From: a bacterium
Lineage (GTDB): Bacteria; Pseudomonadota; Alphaproteobacteria; Caulobacterales; Caulobacteraceae
Assembly: GCA_030824495.1 (NCBI GenBank)
Contig: JAVBXP010000016.1
Coordinates: forward strand, 155,473-219,472
DNA: 64,000 bases
Direction of reading: 5' to 3'
Position numbers and translations under genes: made by a program. How positions within the stretch are numbered: the first letter of the stretch is position 1; every line of letters starts with the position of its first letter. Positions 32,770-41,246 of the stretch are shown here, piece after piece. The notes beneath the pieces were generated by a model. That model worked only from the letters and a program-made list of their open reading frames with translations. It did no database searches and was not told the DNA's origin.

Positions 32770-33503
32770 GCAAGACCCCGACCATGCGGATCGACCGTCT
32801 GCTGTCCAATTTGGGCTATGGCAGCCGCAAGGAAATGCACGGTCTGGTCAACGCCGGAGAGGTGACCCTCGATGGGGCCGAACTCACCGACGCCAATGCG
32901 CGGATCGCCATCGGCGCAGACCTGCCGTCGCGTATGCTGATCATGGGCAATCCGGTCGATCCGCCGCCGCCCGTCGTCATCATGCTGCACAAGCCGGTGG
33001 GCGTGGTCTGCTCGCACAAGGAGGCAGGGCGCCGGATCTACGACCTGCTGCCGCCGCGTTGGCGGGTTCGCGACCCGGCGCTCTCAAGCGTGGGCCGGCT
33101 CGACAAGGACACGTCGGGCTTGTTGCTGATCACCGATGACGGCGATTTCCTGCATCGGGTGATCTCGCCCAAGCGGCATGTGCCCAAGAGCTACATCGCC
33201 ACGCTTGATCGGCCCCTCAGCGGTGAAGAAGGTGCGGTGTTCGCCTCAGGAACCCTGATGCTGGAGGGCGAGGAAAAGCCTCTGCTGCCGGCGATCCTGG
33301 AACCGCTATCGGACACCAAAGCGCGCCTGATCATCGAGGAGGGCCGATATCACCAAGTGCGCCGCATGTTCGCGGCGGTCGGCAATCACGTTGTCGAACT
33401 GCATCGAGACCGGATCGGCGGCCTGACCTTGCCGGACGATCTCGAACCCGGCGCCTTCCGCGTTCTGCCCGCTGCGACCGCCGAACAGGTCTTCGGCGCC
33501 TAG
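32766..33503 (+). CDS. RsuA-family 16S rRNA pseudouridine synthase
   Basis: A 245-residue protein: S4-like RNA-binding start MRIDRLLSNLGYGSRKEMHGLVNAGEVTLDG, then VIMLHKPVGVVCSHKE, and the catalytic GRLDKDTSGLLLITDDG with the active-site Asp, followed by KSYIATLDRPL and GRYHQVRRMFAAVGNHV. RsuA makes pseudouridine 516 in 16S rRNA. The RsmC-like gene upstream overlaps it by 4 nt, pairing two small-subunit rRNA modification enzymes in one operon. Confidence 0.9.
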   Translation: MSKTPTMRIDRLLSNLGYGSRKEMHGLVNAGEVTLDGAELTDANARIAIGADLPSRMLIMGNPVDPPPPVVIMLHKPVGVVCSHKEAGRRIYDLLPPRWRVRDPALSSVGRLDKDTSGLLLITDDGDFLHRVISPKRHVPKSYIATLDRPLSGEEGAVFASGTLMLEGEEKPLLPAILEPLSDTKARLIIEEGRYHQVRRMFAAVGNHVVELHRDRIGGLTLPDDLEPGAFRVLPAATAEQVFGA

Positions 33504-33507
33504 CGGT

Positions 33508-34119
33508 TCACCACATGGTCTTGGCGGCGCGCTCGGGCCATTCTTCGTCATAGGCTCTGCCGCCGACCCGGGCCTGGCTCATGGCGGCCAGGATGTCGCC
33601 TGGGGTCGGCAGGCTCACCGGATCGACGTGCCGCTCCGGATTCCAGAGCTCCGAGCGGACGATCGCCCGCGCGCACTGGAAGTAGACGCGCTCGAGGGCG
33701 ATCACGATCACCGACCGCGGCGCCTGCCCCTTCACCGCGAACGAAGCCAGCAGATCCGGATCGGCCGAAAGATGAGCGGTTCCGTTGAGGCGGAGTGTCG
33801 TCCCCGAACCGGGGATCAGGAAAAGCAGGGCCACCCGCTCGTCGCGGACGATGTTGCGGAGCGAGTCGCAGCGGTTGTTCCCACGCCGGTCCGGCATCAT
33901 CACCGTCCGGTCATCGACGATCCGCACAGCCTGACCGGCGTCGCCGCGTGGAGAACAGTCCAGCCCCTCGGGGCCTGCTGTCGCCAGCGCCACGAACGGA
34001 GAGGCCTCCATCAAGGTCCGATATTGCGGGGTGAGCCAATCGGCTTCCTTGACGGTCGAGGTCTCGCCCGGCTGTCCGTAGAGGGCCTCTAGCTGCTCGA
34101 TCGTGGTGATGATGGTCAT
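33508..34119 (-). CDS. Pyridoxamine-5'-phosphate-oxidase-like FMN protein (MSMEG_1061 type)
   Basis: A 203-residue split-barrel protein. PFVALATAGPEGLDCSPRGD, VRIVDDRTVMMPDRRGNNRCDSLRNI and VALLFLIPGSGTTLRLNG form the FMN-binding core; AIVRSELWNPERHVD is typical of the MSMEG_1061 subgroup. Members bind FMN or F420 and reduce small molecules; the substrate is unknown. It ends 4 nt past the convergent rsuA-like gene and lies downstream of the hybrid kinase. Confidence 0.82.
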   Translation of the reverse strand: MTIITTIEQLEALYGQPGETSTVKEADWLTPQYRTLMEASPFVALATAGPEGLDCSPRGDAGQAVRIVDDRTVMMPDRRGNNRCDSLRNIVRDERVALLFLIPGSGTTLRLNGTAHLSADPDLLASFAVKGQAPRSVIVIALERVYFQCARAIVRSELWNPERHVDPVSLPTPGDILAAMSQARVGGRAYDEEWPERAAKTMW

Positions 34120-34149
34120 GATGCATCCCGCACGTGCTGTACGCAGGTT

Positions 34150-36660
34150 CTAGCTGAGCACCGCCTCGGCCGCCACGGAGGTGTCGTTCGTCGCTATCGC
34201 CCGCACGATCGCCTCGATCAAGGCCTCGGCTCTGATCGGCTTTGAGAGGTGCAGGTCTGCGCCCGCCTCGTGGCTCGCTGCTATGTGCTCGTCCAGCGCA
34301 TTGGCCGTCAGCATGATCACTGGCGTGGCCGCCAAGCCGTTCGCACGCTCGAAGGTTCTTAGCTGGACCGTCGCGGAAAGGCCGTCGAGTTCCGGCATCT
34401 GCATATCCATCAGCACAATGTCGAACCGTTCGGACATTAGCACATCAAGCGCCAGAACCCCGTTTTCCACGATCACCGGCTCGATCCCGATCGACTGCAG
34501 GATTAGATGGACTACCTTCTGATTGGTCGGGTGATCCTCGGCCACGAGCACGCGAAGGCCGCCCATCTCGACACGCTCGGAAACCGGCTTCGGCGCCTCG
34601 TCTGGGACGTCCTGGGCGCGCTCAAGCGGAATGACGAAGCTGAAGATTGATCCGCGGCCAGACTCCGAATCCACATCGATCTGGCCACCCATCATCTCGA
34701 CCAACGAGCGACTGATCGCCAGGCCGAGTCCGGTTCCGCCAAATCGCCGGCGGATCGAGTCGTCGGCTTGCTCGAAGCGCCGGAACAGGCGCTGTTTCAC
34801 TTCGTCATCAAAACCGATGCCGGTGTCGGTGACCTTGAACCTGATAGCCCCGCCCTGCCCGCCGACATCGAGCTTCACCGAGCCGACGTCGGTGAACTTC
34901 ACGGCGTTGGACAAAAGGTTCGAAAGCACCTGGCTCAAACGCACCTGATCGCCCAGGAAACGGCCTGCCGCAGTCGCGTCCACGCTCCAAGTCAGTTCTA
35001 GACCCTTGGCCTCGGCCGCCGCCCTGTGCAGTTCGGCGATACCGTGGACGACGCTCAACATCGCGAAAGGCTCGCTCGACAATCCGATCTGACCGGCCTC
35101 GATCTTTGAGAAGTCGAGAATATCGGTGAGCACCTGCTCCAGCAGCCGCCCCGACGAGACGATCAGCTCGGCAAGCTCGCGGCTTTGCGGCGTGGTCTGG
35201 CGCTCCGACAGGGTTTCGGAGATCGCGATCACGCCGTTCAACGGGGTCCGCAGTTCGTGACTCATGTTCGCCAGGAACCGCGACTTCTCGGCGTTCGCCC
35301 GTTCCAGCTCAGCGGTCCGCTCATGCACCCGGTCCTCAAGCGAGGCCAGGACTTGCTGGACCTTCTCCCGCTCGCCGGCCAACGCCTTGGCCAGCACGCC
35401 GATCTCGTCGGTCCGCGCCTCGATATCGGCGACGTCGGGGCGTTCGCGCTCGCCGAAGGCCTCGGGTTCGCAGGACGCGGCCAGCCGCCTTAGCGGATGG
35501 ACAATGGTCTTCCGAGCTATCGCGACAACAAGGACCACTTGAGCCATAGCCGCCAAGGAGCCGAGCAGCAGCACCCAGGAAGCCGATTTCGCCGCCGACC
35601 AGGTGACCGCCGATTTGGGATAGGTAAGCAGCAGATACCAATCTGGCCCAGACAGCTTGCCGAAAGCCACGATGTCCCGTCCCGACGTGCTGACCACAAC
35701 CCCATGCGATCGGCCATCGGCCTTGATCGCCTGAACCACGGCCTTCACGCCCAGATTCCGCTCGTAGTTGTGGATGGTCGCCTCCGAGGCCGTGCCAGGC
35801 GTCTCGAACCCCGGATAGGCGATCAGCTCACCCTTGGCCGTGACCACGAGGTTGGAGGCGCCAGGCAGCGTGTGGCGAATGGCGTCGAGGAAAAATCCGG
35901 TGAGCTCGATGGAGGAGCCGAAGGCCCCCACATATTCGTCGTTGATATAGACAGGGGTCATGCAGGCGGTCGCCAGACGCTCCCCGTGATTGTCCTGGAT
36001 AAGACGCTGGAGGTTCGTGCAGCGCGTCGCCCGCTCAGGATCGTTCGCAGGCGTGGTCAGGGTCGACATTTCCTCCTTGCCGATGTCGAGATCGGCAGGC
36101 GCTTCCTCGCGATAGAACATCAGCCGGTCAGGGCGATCGGGCCCAAACATGACCAGCCGTGTCGCCGGCGTGAAGAAATAGAAATTGTCGTACTCGCCAT
36201 GTGCGGCCTGGCCAAAATCCGAAACGATTTCGAAGGCGCTGGCCAGCGCCGCCCTCTCCATCCCCTGCATTTCGTTGGGCCGCGAGAGAAAGGCTCCCAT
36301 TCCATAGACCACCTTGCCAGTCGTGGTCTGATGGCCGTCGAAATCCTCGGGACGGCTGCGCCGCGTCCCATCGGCCCGAAGCGGGTAGAAAGTGTTGAGC
36401 AGCCCCTCGACCTCGGCCGTGGAGAGTTGGTTGACCCGCCGCGCCATCTCGTCAGCCGCTGAGCGGTGCAGGCTCTCCAGGTTGGAGAACCGCCTGTCCA
36501 CATTGAGGCTCCGCTCCTGCACATAGTCCGCGAGGAACGTGATCTGCCGGTTCGACAACTCGCGTTGGAAAACCAGGAATACGCCCAACGTCGCCAGGAC
36601 GGTGATGACCAGCGACATCACCCCCAGGCTGACCTGAAACCTGCGCGATAGAGATTGCAT
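34150..36660 (-). CDS. Hybrid sensor histidine kinase with periplasmic sensor and C-terminal receiver
   Basis: An 836-residue membrane kinase. One helix at about 10-30, a large periplasmic sensor (to about 345) of dCache-like layout, a second helix (about 355-378), a HAMP-like stretch, and a short coiled coil (LASLEDRVHERTAELERANAE) lead to the H-box FLANMSHELRTPLNG. The ATPase has QVLSNLLSNAVKFTDVG (N box), VTDTGIGFDDE (G1) and RFGGTGLGLAISRSLVE (G2). The receiver has LVAEDHPTNQKVV and phospho-acceptor IVLMDMQMPELDG, with a conserved Lys in LSKPI. No response regulator or output gene is adjacent, so it is an orphan in this window. Confidence 0.92.
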   Translation of the reverse strand: MQSLSRRFQVSLGVMSLVITVLATLGVFLVFQRELSNRQITFLADYVQERSLNVDRRFSNLESLHRSAADEMARRVNQLSTAEVEGLLNTFYPLRADGTRRSRPEDFDGHQTTTGKVVYGMGAFLSRPNEMQGMERAALASAFEIVSDFGQAAHGEYDNFYFFTPATRLVMFGPDRPDRLMFYREEAPADLDIGKEEMSTLTTPANDPERATRCTNLQRLIQDNHGERLATACMTPVYINDEYVGAFGSSIELTGFFLDAIRHTLPGASNLVVTAKGELIAYPGFETPGTASEATIHNYERNLGVKAVVQAIKADGRSHGVVVSTSGRDIVAFGKLSGPDWYLLLTYPKSAVTWSAAKSASWVLLLGSLAAMAQVVLVVAIARKTIVHPLRRLAASCEPEAFGERERPDVADIEARTDEIGVLAKALAGEREKVQQVLASLEDRVHERTAELERANAEKSRFLANMSHELRTPLNGVIAISETLSERQTTPQSRELAELIVSSGRLLEQVLTDILDFSKIEAGQIGLSSEPFAMLSVVHGIAELHRAAAEAKGLELTWSVDATAAGRFLGDQVRLSQVLSNLLSNAVKFTDVGSVKLDVGGQGGAIRFKVTDTGIGFDDEVKQRLFRRFEQADDSIRRRFGGTGLGLAISRSLVEMMGGQIDVDSESGRGSIFSFVIPLERAQDVPDEAPKPVSERVEMGGLRVLVAEDHPTNQKVVHLILQSIGIEPVIVENGVLALDVLMSERFDIVLMDMQMPELDGLSATVQLRTFERANGLAATPVIMLTANALDEHIAASHEAGADLHLSKPIRAEALIEAIVRAIATNDTSVAAEAVLS

Positions 36661-36837
36661 GCCGCCCCGAGCTCAATCTGATCGTCAGGTTACAGCTGAG
36701 TTGTTGCGCGCAGGTTTACGCGTCTTTCCAAGCGGTTGCGGCACGGTGACCCACCCCTGACGGGCATATGAAGCGGGTTGCGATTGCCCCAGGCACGACG
36801 CACGCCATACTGCAGGCCAATGACGGCGGAGAGCGCG

Positions 36838-38256
36838 ATGACTGCGACGAGCGAAGCGTTCGCACAGTTGATGCAGATCGCGGGCAAGACGCCCGCGGCT
36901 CGCGTCAACATCCTGAATGAAGCTCCCGGAATGCCAACCCGTTTCCACGCTGAATCCGCCGCCGCTGCAGCCTTGGCGGCGACCGGCGCGATGGCGGCCG
37001 ATCTCTGGGTTCAGCGTGGCGGCCCTGTGCAGGACGTGACGGTTTCCAGCCGTGAGGCCGGCGCGGCCCTGGTCAGCTTCGCGTTCCAGAAATTCGCCGA
37101 TGCGTCACGCGCCCCGCCCGCACGCCCCGAGGACGCCGGCGGCGGCGGCCGGGGCACGCCTGCCATGGGGTTCTTCTCCACCAAGGACGGCCGCTCGGTG
37201 TTCTTGCATCCGAGTTTTCCGGCCAGCGCCGCCAAACTTCACGAATTGCTGGGATCGCCTGTCGACACCGCTGCCGTTGCGGCCACGGTCAGCACTTGGA
37301 ATGCCCTCGACCTGGAGAACGCCATCGCCGAGGCCGGGGTTTGCGGGGCGATGGTGCGCACTCCGGAAGAATGGGACGGCTCCGAGCAGGGCCGGGTTCT
37401 GGCCGCGCGCCCAGTCGTCGAGGTCGTAAAGATCGCGGAGGGCCCGCCCATGCCCCTCCCGACCGGCGGCGATCAACCGCTGGCAGGTATTCGAGCCTTG
37501 GACCTGACCAGGGTCCTGGCCGGCCCGACCTGCGCCCGCACCCTGGCGCAGTACGGCGCTGACGTTCTCTATGTGGCCTCGCCAAAATTGCCGGCGACCG
37601 AGTTCTTCATCAGCGACGTCAACCATGGGAAGCTCTCGACGTGGCTCGACCTGACGGACCCCGCCGGGTTGGCGCAGCTCAAGGCCCTGATCGTCGACTG
37701 CGACGTCTTCAGCCAAAGCTATCGGCAGGGCGCGTTGGAGCGGATGGGCCTTGGCCCCCTGGACCTCGCCCGGTTGCGGCCTGGGATCATCTACACCTCG
37801 ATCAACGCCTACGGACATGAGGGTCCGTGGAGCCAGCGTCCCGGCTGGGAGCAATTGGCCCAGACCGTCACTGGGATGGCCCACATCCACGGCGGCGAAG
37901 CCGGCCCCAGGCTCCAGCCCGGCGCGGTCACCGACTATACGACGGGCTTCCTCGCGGCTTTCGGGACCATGGTGGCGCTGGACCGCCGCGCCCGGTTCGG
38001 CGGCAGCTACATGGTCCGCGTCTCACTTGCCCAGACCGGCATGTGGCTGCGCGGCCTGGGCGTCCAGCCGACCGAGGCCTTGGATAAAGTCCGGCCCCTG
38101 ACGCCTGAAGAGATCGAGGGCTGGCGGATAGACTCCCACTCAGGGTTCGGTCCCGTTCGACACCTGCGCCCGCCCGTCTCTCTCTCGGAGACTCCTACGC
38201 TTTGGTCGCGGCCGACCATGCCGCTGGGCAGCCATCCTCCGGCTTGGCCGGCCTAG
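36838..38256 (+). CDS. CaiB/BaiF-family CoA-transferase (class III), long form
   Basis: A 472-residue protein with an unusual order: an N-terminal part of about 200 residues weakly like the family's linker region, then a clear CaiB core starting LAGIRALDLTRVLAGPTCARTLAQYGADVL, with DVFSQSYRQGALERMGLGP, IIYTSINAYGHEGPWSQRPGWEQLAQTVTG, and GAVTDYTTGFLAA, where the Asp fits the CoA-thioester nucleophile. Substrate unknown. ATG 36838 has GGAGAG 6 nt upstream; earlier in-frame ATGs lack one. Divergent from the hybrid kinase; the 177-bp intergenic shows no clear repeats. Confidence 0.82.
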   Translation: MTATSEAFAQLMQIAGKTPAARVNILNEAPGMPTRFHAESAAAAALAATGAMAADLWVQRGGPVQDVTVSSREAGAALVSFAFQKFADASRAPPARPEDAGGGGRGTPAMGFFSTKDGRSVFLHPSFPASAAKLHELLGSPVDTAAVAATVSTWNALDLENAIAEAGVCGAMVRTPEEWDGSEQGRVLAARPVVEVVKIAEGPPMPLPTGGDQPLAGIRALDLTRVLAGPTCARTLAQYGADVLYVASPKLPATEFFISDVNHGKLSTWLDLTDPAGLAQLKALIVDCDVFSQSYRQGALERMGLGPLDLARLRPGIIYTSINAYGHEGPWSQRPGWEQLAQTVTGMAHIHGGEAGPRLQPGAVTDYTTGFLAAFGTMVALDRRARFGGSYMVRVSLAQTGMWLRGLGVQPTEALDKVRPLTPEEIEGWRIDSHSGFGPVRHLRPPVSLSETPTLWSRPTMPLGSHPPAWPA

Positions 38257-39701
38257 GGCGCGTCGTCGAGCACCTGGGAGAGCGGCGGGGCCACCTCCTC
38301 AAGGGGTTTGCGTTCGGCGGCGACGCCAAGGAACAACTCTACGACGGCCGCGACGATCATCAGGCCGCCGCCGAGCAAGTAGCCCCAGAGGATCTGGCTC
38401 CGCTCGCCGGTGTCGATCAGCGCGCCGAACAGCGCCGGGCCGCCGACCCCGCCCAACAAGGTCCCAAAGGCGTAGAAGAGCGAGATCGTCACCGCCCGGA
38501 TCTCGAGCGGGAAGCTCTCCCCGACAGTGAGATAGGCCGCGCTGGCGCCCGCCGAGGCGAAGAAGAAGATCACCGTCCAGGCCGCGGTCTGCGTTGTCGC
38601 GGTCAACATGCCCTCTGAGAACATCCAACCCGTCAGGCACAGCAGCACGCCGGCCAAGCCGTAGGTCAGGGCGATCATCGGCTTGCGCCCGATCGAGTCG
38701 AAGAAGTGTCCGAGCAGCAGCGGCCCCATGAAGTTCCCCGCCGCGAACGGCAGGATAAACCAGCCGATCGCCGAACCCGGCACGTCATAGAACTTGGTCA
38801 GGATCAAAGCGTAGGTGAAGAAGATGGCGTTGTAACAAAACGCCTGGGTCGCCATCAGCACGAGCCCAAGGGTCGTGCGCTTGGGGTGCTGGACGACCAG
38901 CGACTTGGCGATATCGAACCAGGATGTTCGCATGGGCCGCAGGCGCAATGTCGGCAGTTCGCTGGCTGGCGACAATGGCTTGCCGGTGGACCGCTCTATG
39001 CTCGCCTCGATAGCCTCCATGATCGCCAAGGCCTCTTCGGGCTTTCCGTGGGTCATCAGCCAGCGCGGACTCTCGGGGATGTAGCGGCGGATGAAAATCA
39101 CGATCAGAGCCAGCAGGCCGCCAATGATGAAGGCCAGACGCCAGCCCCAGGCCTGATCGACCACCTCGGGGTTCAGCACCACCAGTGAGCCGGCCGCTCC
39201 GAGCGCAGCCCCTACCCAGAAGCTGCCGTTGATGGCCAGGTCCGTATAACCGCGCCGACGCGCTGGGATCAGCTCCTGGATCGCCGAGTTCACGGCCCCG
39301 TACTCGCCGCCGATCCCCGCTCCGGTCAGGAACCTGAACAGCATGAATGACCAGAAGTCCCAGGCGAAACCCGTCGCGATTGTCGCCAGCAGATAGACGC
39401 CGACTGTGATGGTGAAGAGCCGGCGACGACCGAAGGTGTCGGTCAACCGTCCGAACACCAGCGCGCCCAACACCGCGCCCAGGATGTAGGCGCTGCCGGT
39501 CAGGCCGATCTGAGTGGTGGTGAGGCCAAGGCCTTGCGAAATCGCCGGCGACAGCGACCCGACCAGGGTGACTTCAAGCCCGTCGAGGATCCAGGTGACC
39601 CCCAGGGCGGCGACCACCAGCCAGTGAAAGCGGCTCCACGGTAGGCGGTCCAGCCGCGCAGGAATGTTGGTTGTGAAAGCTTGGCTCACGCACGCCCCCA
39701 T
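38253..39701 (-). CDS. MFS transporter of the sugar/metabolite-proton symporter type
   Basis: A 482-residue, 12-helix transporter. Family markers are LVFGRLTDTFGRRRLF (loop 2-3 motif), FLTGAGIGGEYGAVNSAIQELIPARRRG, YIPESPRWLMTHGKPEEA, and GHFFDSIGRKPMIALTYG in the second half. Sequence around GGEYGA resembles the metabolite:H+ symporters. Substrate unknown; neighbouring CoA-transferases hint at a carboxylic acid. The ATG 39701 is used; TTG 39713 and GTG 39689 are possible. The stops of this and the upstream plus-strand gene overlap by 4 nt. Confidence 0.85.
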   Translation of the reverse strand: MGACVSQAFTTNIPARLDRLPWSRFHWLVVAALGVTWILDGLEVTLVGSLSPAISQGLGLTTTQIGLTGSAYILGAVLGALVFGRLTDTFGRRRLFTITVGVYLLATIATGFAWDFWSFMLFRFLTGAGIGGEYGAVNSAIQELIPARRRGYTDLAINGSFWVGAALGAAGSLVVLNPEVVDQAWGWRLAFIIGGLLALIVIFIRRYIPESPRWLMTHGKPEEALAIMEAIEASIERSTGKPLSPASELPTLRLRPMRTSWFDIAKSLVVQHPKRTTLGLVLMATQAFCYNAIFFTYALILTKFYDVPGSAIGWFILPFAAGNFMGPLLLGHFFDSIGRKPMIALTYGLAGVLLCLTGWMFSEGMLTATTQTAAWTVIFFFASAGASAAYLTVGESFPLEIRAVTISLFYAFGTLLGGVGGPALFGALIDTGERSQILWGYLLGGGLMIVAAVVELFLGVAAERKPLEEVAPPLSQVLDDAP

Positions 39702-39761
39702 TACTCGATGCAATGGGATGAAACGCGAAGGCCGAGCTTGGGTTCAAGGCTTTGAGCCTGT

Positions 39762-40007
39762 ATGGCCCCCGGCATGCCATCTTCAGAGATCACCGTGGAC
39801 GCTCGGGGACATCGCTGTCCTGTTCCGACGTTGCGCCTGCGTCGCGCGCTGGAAGACGCTCCGGCTGGGGCGAAGGTGCGGCTCTACGCCGACGACCCGC
39901 TCGCCCGGATCGACGTCCCACACTTTGCCGCCAACGCCGGTTTCACGGTCCTCGACGTCGCAGAAGACGGCGGCGTTCTCAGTTTTCTGATCGCGAAACC
40001 AGCCTAG
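39762..40007 (+). CDS. TusA-family sulfur carrier protein
   Basis: An 81-residue protein with the TusA/SirA fold: ITVDARGHRCPVPTLRLRRAL contains the CPxP motif whose Cys carries persulfide sulfur. DDPLARIDVPHFAANAGF matches the second conserved block. TusA proteins relay sulfur for tRNA thiolation, molybdenum cofactor or sulfur oxidation. It is divergent from the MFS gene by 60 bp and its end overlaps the convergent yihY gene by 29 nt. Confidence 0.88.
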   Translation: MAPGMPSSEITVDARGHRCPVPTLRLRRALEDAPAGAKVRLYADDPLARIDVPHFAANAGFTVLDVAEDGGVLSFLIAKPA

Positions 40008-40929
40008 GCTTCTCTCGCCCGTCGGTTAGCAGCGGCAGGGAGCGCCGCTGGTTGAGCACGATCTCGATCTCCGTGGCGAACGCGCCCCCAAAGAACACAG
40101 CGTTCACGCTCCAAGACAACCAGATCAGGAAGACGACCACCGCGGCCACCGAGCCGTAGGTGGCGCCGAGGTGGGCGATCTGTTCCACGTAGAAGGCGCT
40201 GGCCCAGGATACAAACAGGCAGAGGATCGCCGCTGAGGCGCCGCCGAGGATCGAGGCTCGCCAATCGACGGGCCGACTGGACATGGCGAACCGGTAGATA
40301 AGGCTCATCGCGAAGGTCAGGCCGATGCTGGCCCAGGTCCACTCGCTGTAGAGCCAGGGCACACCGGCCAGAGGCTTCAGCCCAAACGCCGCCGCCACGA
40401 ACCGGAAATAGAAGAAGACCACGGAAAAGAACGCCATCATCGCGAAGGCGGCGAACAACACGCCAAGCGCCAGCAGGTTGAAGCCAAGAAACCCCCGAGG
40501 CGCCTCGTCGTCGTGAATGAACGATAGCCCCGCCAGCAACGCCTTGAAGCCGCGGTGCGCGGCATAGCCGCCGACCACCAGCGCCACGATGCTCTGGGTC
40601 GATACGGCCTGGAATGGAGTATGGGCCAGCCGCTCCAGCTCGCCTTGGAACAGGCTCTGGGCGCCCGCCGGCATCAACCGCGCCAGCATCTCAGCCTGAT
40701 GGGCGGCGGTGCTCGGGTCAGCGAGCAGGCTGTAGACGCCGATACTGATCGCCAGCGCCGGGAAAACGGCCAGCATGACGAAGAACGACACCCCGCCCAC
40801 ATAGAGCATTACGTCCCGCCCCCAGAGCCGGCTCAAGGCTCGCGCGGTGATGATCAGGGCCAGCCGCGCCCAGTGCGAAGGGTCCCAATCGATCTCTCGC
40901 AAGTGTTGGATTCTCTGGCGGATCGACAT
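39979..40929 (-). CDS. YihY/BrkB-family inner-membrane protein
   Basis: A 316-residue protein with about six membrane helices: VMLYVGGVSFFVMLAVFPALAISIGVYSLL, SIVALVVGGYAAHRGFKALLAGLSFIHD, FNLLALGVLFAAFAMMAFFSVVFFYF, and GATYGSVAAVVVFLIWLSWSVNAVFFGGAFATEIE are the family core, whose function is not firmly known (once thought to be RNase BN). The start at ATG 40929 is preferred; the upstream reading to 41160 lies within structured intergenic DNA. Confidence 0.85.
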   Translation of the reverse strand: MSIRQRIQHLREIDWDPSHWARLALIITARALSRLWGRDVMLYVGGVSFFVMLAVFPALAISIGVYSLLADPSTAAHQAEMLARLMPAGAQSLFQGELERLAHTPFQAVSTQSIVALVVGGYAAHRGFKALLAGLSFIHDDEAPRGFLGFNLLALGVLFAAFAMMAFFSVVFFYFRFVAAAFGLKPLAGVPWLYSEWTWASIGLTFAMSLIYRFAMSSRPVDWRASILGGASAAILCLFVSWASAFYVEQIAHLGATYGSVAAVVVFLIWLSWSVNAVFFGGAFATEIEIVLNQRRSLPLLTDGREKPRLVSRSEN

Positions 40930-40995
40930 GCGGCGGAAGGTGATCAAGGTCGCACCTGGGCGCAAGCCATCATCGCGTGCGCCGCACAGATGAAA

Positions 40996-41090
40996 CGACG
41001 CGCCGGTCCCTTGCGGGAGCCGGCGCGTCGCCGATGGGCGTGTCGTTCCATCGGACGGGCCGCCGCGTCGAGGGACGGGAGATTGCGGCG
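40996..41090 (-). ncRNA. Candidate structured RNA between yihY and pstS (three consecutive stem-loops)
   Basis: On the minus strand, CGACGCGCCGG (41030-41020) pairs with CCGGCGCGTCG (41006-40996) around an inner TCCC-GCAA-GGGA stem closed by a GCAA (GNRA) loop and followed by TTTC. Directly upstream CCGATGG/CCATCGG (41031-41037, 41048-41054) forms a second hairpin and CGCCGC/GCGGCG (41061-41066, 41085-41090) a third. It lies 67 nt before the yihY start, so it could be its leader or a separate small RNA with a terminator-like 3' end. No known family is recognised. Confidence 0.3.
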
Positions 41091-41172
41091 ACCAATCTGA
41101 GGAGACTTTCGGCCCCGGCGGCTGAACCCTGCCTGAACGACGTTCGCGGAACTCGTTCATGTCCGTGACAAG

Positions 41173-41201
41173 CTGTCATCCAACCTTCACGGAACCGTCA
41201 A
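41173..41201 (+). promoter_or_regulatory. Pho box of three repeats upstream of pstS
   Basis: CTGTCAT (41173), CCTTCAC (41184) and CCGTCAA (41195) are 7-bp direct repeats separated by 4-bp spacers (CCAA, GGAA), an 11-bp period as in PhoB binding sites. They end 45 bp before the pstS ATG. Induction under phosphate limitation is inferred from this arrangement. Confidence 0.7.
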
Positions 41202-41246
41202 AGAAGGATGTTAGCCGCACAATCTACATTGGTGCGGAGCCATCCC

